Below are positions 61,959 through 64,000 of a stretch of 64,000 nucleotides of DNA, piece by piece. Location of the stretch: positions 62,001 through 126,000 of the forward strand of contig CAZWPO010000003.1 of NCBI GenBank assembly GCA_964635975.1, in the 5' to 3' direction. The position numbers were made by a program, and so were the translations under genes. This DNA comes from UBA5314 sp964635975. Its GTDB lineage: Bacteria; Bacillota; Syntrophomonadia; Syntrophomonadales; Syntrophomonadaceae. A model generated the notes under the pieces. That model saw only the letters and a list, made by a program, of their open reading frames with translations, was not told the origin of the DNA and did not search any database. Numbering within the stretch: the stretch's first letter is position 1; the number at the start of each line of letters is the position of its first letter.

Positions 61959-62324
61959 TTGATCAAGAAGCCCAGTAAAAACGCATTACGGGTAGGTAAG
62001 CAAGCCCGAATCCGCAAGAAAATTTCGGGAACCAATGATAGACCCAGGCTCTGTGTTTATAGAAGTCTAAGCCATACCTATGCGCAGATCATAGATGACG
62101 TTAACGGTCTCACCCTGGTTGCTGCTTCCACAAACGAGCCGGCCCTACGGGATCTTCAGTCTCGGACGAATACTGATGCCGCACGCCGGGTTGGAGAATT
62201 AATTGCCAGCAAAGCCAAAGAAAAAGGCATTTCTTCTGTTGTTTTTGACCGGAGCGGTTACAAATACCATGGGCGGATTGCAGCCCTGGCCGAAGCAGCC
62301 CGGGAAAACGGGTTGGAGTTTTAA
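61959..62324 (+). CDS. rplR: 50S ribosomal protein L18
   Basis: 121 residues; binds 5S rRNA with L5. Basic N-terminus, then RPRLCVYRSLSHTYAQIIDD and VVFDRSGYKYHGRIAALAEA. TTG start with GGAAGGAAG 12 bases upstream. Confidence 0.95.
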   Translation: MIKKPSKNALRVGKQARIRKKISGTNDRPRLCVYRSLSHTYAQIIDDVNGLTLVAASTNEPALRDLQSRTNTDAARRVGELIASKAKEKGISSVVFDRSGYKYHGRIAALAEAARENGLEF

Positions 62325-62351
62325 GGCGCTCTAAAGGTTAGGAGGGAAAAA

Positions 62352-62855
62352 ATGATTGACAGGGAGCAAGGTGGTCCGGAGTTTATAGAAAAAGTTGTGA
62401 ATATTCGCCGGGTAGCCAAAGTTGTTAAAGGCGGAAGAAGATTTAGTTTTAGCGCACTGGTGGTTGTCGGTGACGGCCAGGGCAAGGTAGGGGCTGGCAA
62501 AGGCAAAGCCACGGAAGTGCCGGAAGCCATACGCAAAGCCGTTGAGAGTGCCAAGAAAAATATGATCGAAATCCCTCTCATTGATGAAAGAACTATACCT
62601 CATCCTATCGTTGGCCGGTTTGGCGCCGGAAAGGTGATGTTGAAGCCGGCCTCTGCCGGAACCGGAGTTATAGCAGGTGGGCCGGTGCGTGCGGTTCTAG
62701 AGTCAGCGGGAGTCAAGGATATATTAACCAAGTCACTGGGATCCTCCAATGCTATCAACATGGTTCATGCCACTATGGAAGGGCTTAATAGCCTGAAAAG
62801 GGCTGAAGATGTGGCCAGGCAGAGAGGTAAAACCATTGATGAGATTTTTAACTAG
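62352..62855 (+). CDS. rpsE: 30S ribosomal protein S5
   Basis: 167 residues. FSFSALVVVGDGQGKVGAGK is the signature; the C-domain contains SLGSSNAINMVHATMEGL. GGAGGG before the ATG. Confidence 0.97.
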   Translation: MIDREQGGPEFIEKVVNIRRVAKVVKGGRRFSFSALVVVGDGQGKVGAGKGKATEVPEAIRKAVESAKKNMIEIPLIDERTIPHPIVGRFGAGKVMLKPASAGTGVIAGGPVRAVLESAGVKDILTKSLGSSNAINMVHATMEGLNSLKRAEDVARQRGKTIDEIFN

Positions 62856-62866
62856 GAGGAGTAGGG

Positions 62867-63052
62867 ATGGCCAAACAAGTTAGATTAACCTGGATCAAAA
62901 GTTTTATTGGTTACCCCGAAACCCAGAGAGCAACGGTTAAGAGTCTGGGATTTAGGAAGTTGAACCAAAGCTTGATAAAAGAAGATAGTCCACAGCTCAG
63001 AGGACAGATCAATAAAGTTATCCACCTTCTAAACGTAGAAGAAATAGGTTAA
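62867..63052 (+). CDS. rpmD: 50S ribosomal protein L30
   Basis: 61 residues. VRLTWIKSFIGYPETQRATV and SLGFRKLNQSLI are conserved. GGAGGA before the ATG. Confidence 0.96.
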   Translation: MAKQVRLTWIKSFIGYPETQRATVKSLGFRKLNQSLIKEDSPQLRGQINKVIHLLNVEEIG

Positions 63053-63067
63053 TAGGGAGGTTTTAAC

Positions 63068-63508
63068 GTGAAACTCGAGGAGCTCAAATCTCCGCCGGGA
63101 GCCAATAAGCGCATAAAACGGGTTGGCCGCGGAACCGGTTCAGGACACGGCAAGACTTCCACCCGGGGGCACAAGGGTCAAAAAGCCCGTTCCGGGGGAG
63201 GAGTACGGCCTGGTTTTGAAGGCGGACAGATGCCCTTGCAAAGACGTCTGCCCAAGCGCGGCTTCACTAACATATTTAAAAAGGAATATGCCATTGTAAA
63301 CGTCAAGGACTTGAATGTCTTTTTAGATGGAACCGAAGTGACTCCCGAGCTTCTTTTTGAAGCGGGACTGGTAAAGAAGTATAAAGACGGGATTAAGATC
63401 CTGGGGGATGGAGACCTTGAAAAGAAGCTCGTTGTCAAGGCCCATAAGATCAGCCAGCAGGCAGAGGAGAAAATCACTGCCAAGGGTGGCAAGGTTGAGG
63501 TGATCTAA
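63068..63508 (+). CDS. rplO: 50S ribosomal protein L15
   Basis: 146 residues. The Gly-rich basic N-terminus includes VGRGTGSGHGKTSTRGHKGQ and GFEGGQMPLQRRLPKRGF. GTG start; stop overlaps the secY start by one base. Confidence 0.97.
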   Translation: MKLEELKSPPGANKRIKRVGRGTGSGHGKTSTRGHKGQKARSGGGVRPGFEGGQMPLQRRLPKRGFTNIFKKEYAIVNVKDLNVFLDGTEVTPELLFEAGLVKKYKDGIKILGDGDLEKKLVVKAHKISQQAEEKITAKGGKVEVI

Positions 63509-64000
63509 TGATTGATTCATTTAAACAAGCCTTTAAGGTCGGCGATCTACGATTTAAGGTTTTGTTTACCCTGTTTATGCTGCTGGTCTTCCGCCTGGGT
63601 GCGCATATACCGACACCCTTTATCGATGCGGAAAAGATCCAACAATTATTAGGCGGGCAGCTATTCGGGTTCCTTGATATCATGTCCGGGGGTGCTTTTA
63701 AGCGCTTCAGCATATTTGCCATGAGCATCACTCCCTATATCAATGCTTCAATTATCATGCAGCTTCTGCAGGTAGTAGTCCCGAGGCTGGAGAAACTAGC
63801 CAAGGAAGGTGAAGAAGGACGTAAGCAAATTGCCCAGTATATCCGTTACGGTACTGTAGTACTGGCTTTTATCCAGGCTTTCGGTATGGCGATAGCCCTG
63901 GGCAGAAGCGGTGCGCTGGTCAGCAAAGGAATTGGAGTATATCTTCTGATTTCAGTGACTTTAACTGCAGGGACGGCATTCCTGATGTGGATAGGTGAAG
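63508..64000 (+). CDS. secY: Preprotein translocase subunit SecY (3' end outside the window)
   Basis: First 164 codons of the Sec channel pore subunit. Transmembrane segment 1 (VLFTLFMLLVFRLGAHIPTP), the plug region with GGAFKRFSIFAMSITPYINA, and the second and third helices are visible. ATGA-type overlap with rplO. Continues beyond base 64000. Confidence 0.96.
   Translation, partial: MIDSFKQAFKVGDLRFKVLFTLFMLLVFRLGAHIPTPFIDAEKIQQLLGGQLFGFLDIMSGGAFKRFSIFAMSITPYINASIIMQLLQVVVPRLEKLAKEGEEGRKQIAQYIRYGTVVLAFIQAFGMAIALGRSGALVSKGIGVYLLISVTLTAGTAFLMWIGE

Noticed and set aside
61304..62035. 243-codon minus-strand frame across rpsH and rplF.
   Set aside because: Spans two conserved ribosomal genes and their spacer on the other strand; no recognisable protein.

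Overview
The window reads as a chromosomal housekeeping region of a Gram-positive, endospore-forming, anaerobic Firmicute of the Clostridia. Sporulation genes (spoIID, spoIIID, sigH), the ctsR-mcsA-mcsB-clpC stress operon, a T-box leader, zinc-type S14 and L33, and frequent GTG/TTG starts behind strong Shine-Dalgarno sequences all support this. Gene content and moderate G+C resemble Syntrophomonas and its relatives. That assignment is an inference from memory and was not tested by search. No rRNA genes, complete insertion sequences, phage genes or CRISPR arrays were seen.

Layout. (1) 1-6275: F1Fo ATP synthase operon atpB(partial)-E-F-H-A-G-D-C, closed by a strong hairpin. (2) 6336-12497: two small membrane proteins, a YwmB-like protein, murA, spoIID, spoIIID, an MreB/Mbl actin homologue and one flagellar rod/hook gene behind a sigma-28-like promoter. 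This matches the Bacillus atp-ywmB-murAA-spoIID-spoIIID-mbl-flhO order. (3) 12583-15504: a TagA/WecG-type glycosyltransferase and a large FtsA-like ATPase with a repetitive C-terminal half, then a perfect 30-bp inverted repeat. (4) 15752-23014: ctsR operon with a textbook CtsR operator, then radA and disA. (5) 23201-25976, minus strand: recQ and a small MazG-like gene, inserted between disA and yacL. (6) 26112-35757: yacL-ispD-ispF, gltX, a cupin gene, a T-box-controlled cysE-cysS, mrnC, thyX, rlmB, sigH. (7) 35799-36383: five tRNA genes enclosing a structured 170-bp spacer. (8) 36608-49543: tuf copy 1, rpmG-secE-nusG-rplK-rplA, L10 leader-rplJ-rplL, an unknown membrane protein, rpoB-rpoC. (9) 49670-64000: L7Ae-like gene, rpsL-rpsG-fusA-tuf copy 2, then the S10/spc cluster from rpsJ to secY, which runs off the window.

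Together these genes cover energy coupling, envelope and spore morphogenesis, protein quality control, DNA repair with c-di-AMP signalling, isoprenoid precursor and cysteine synthesis, and transcription/translation. The least explained parts are the folded tandem repeat between the tRNA genes, the FtsA-like protein with repeated C-terminal modules, the REP-like palindromes containing GGGGACG, the cysteine cluster in EF-Tu, and several uncharacterised small or membrane proteins.
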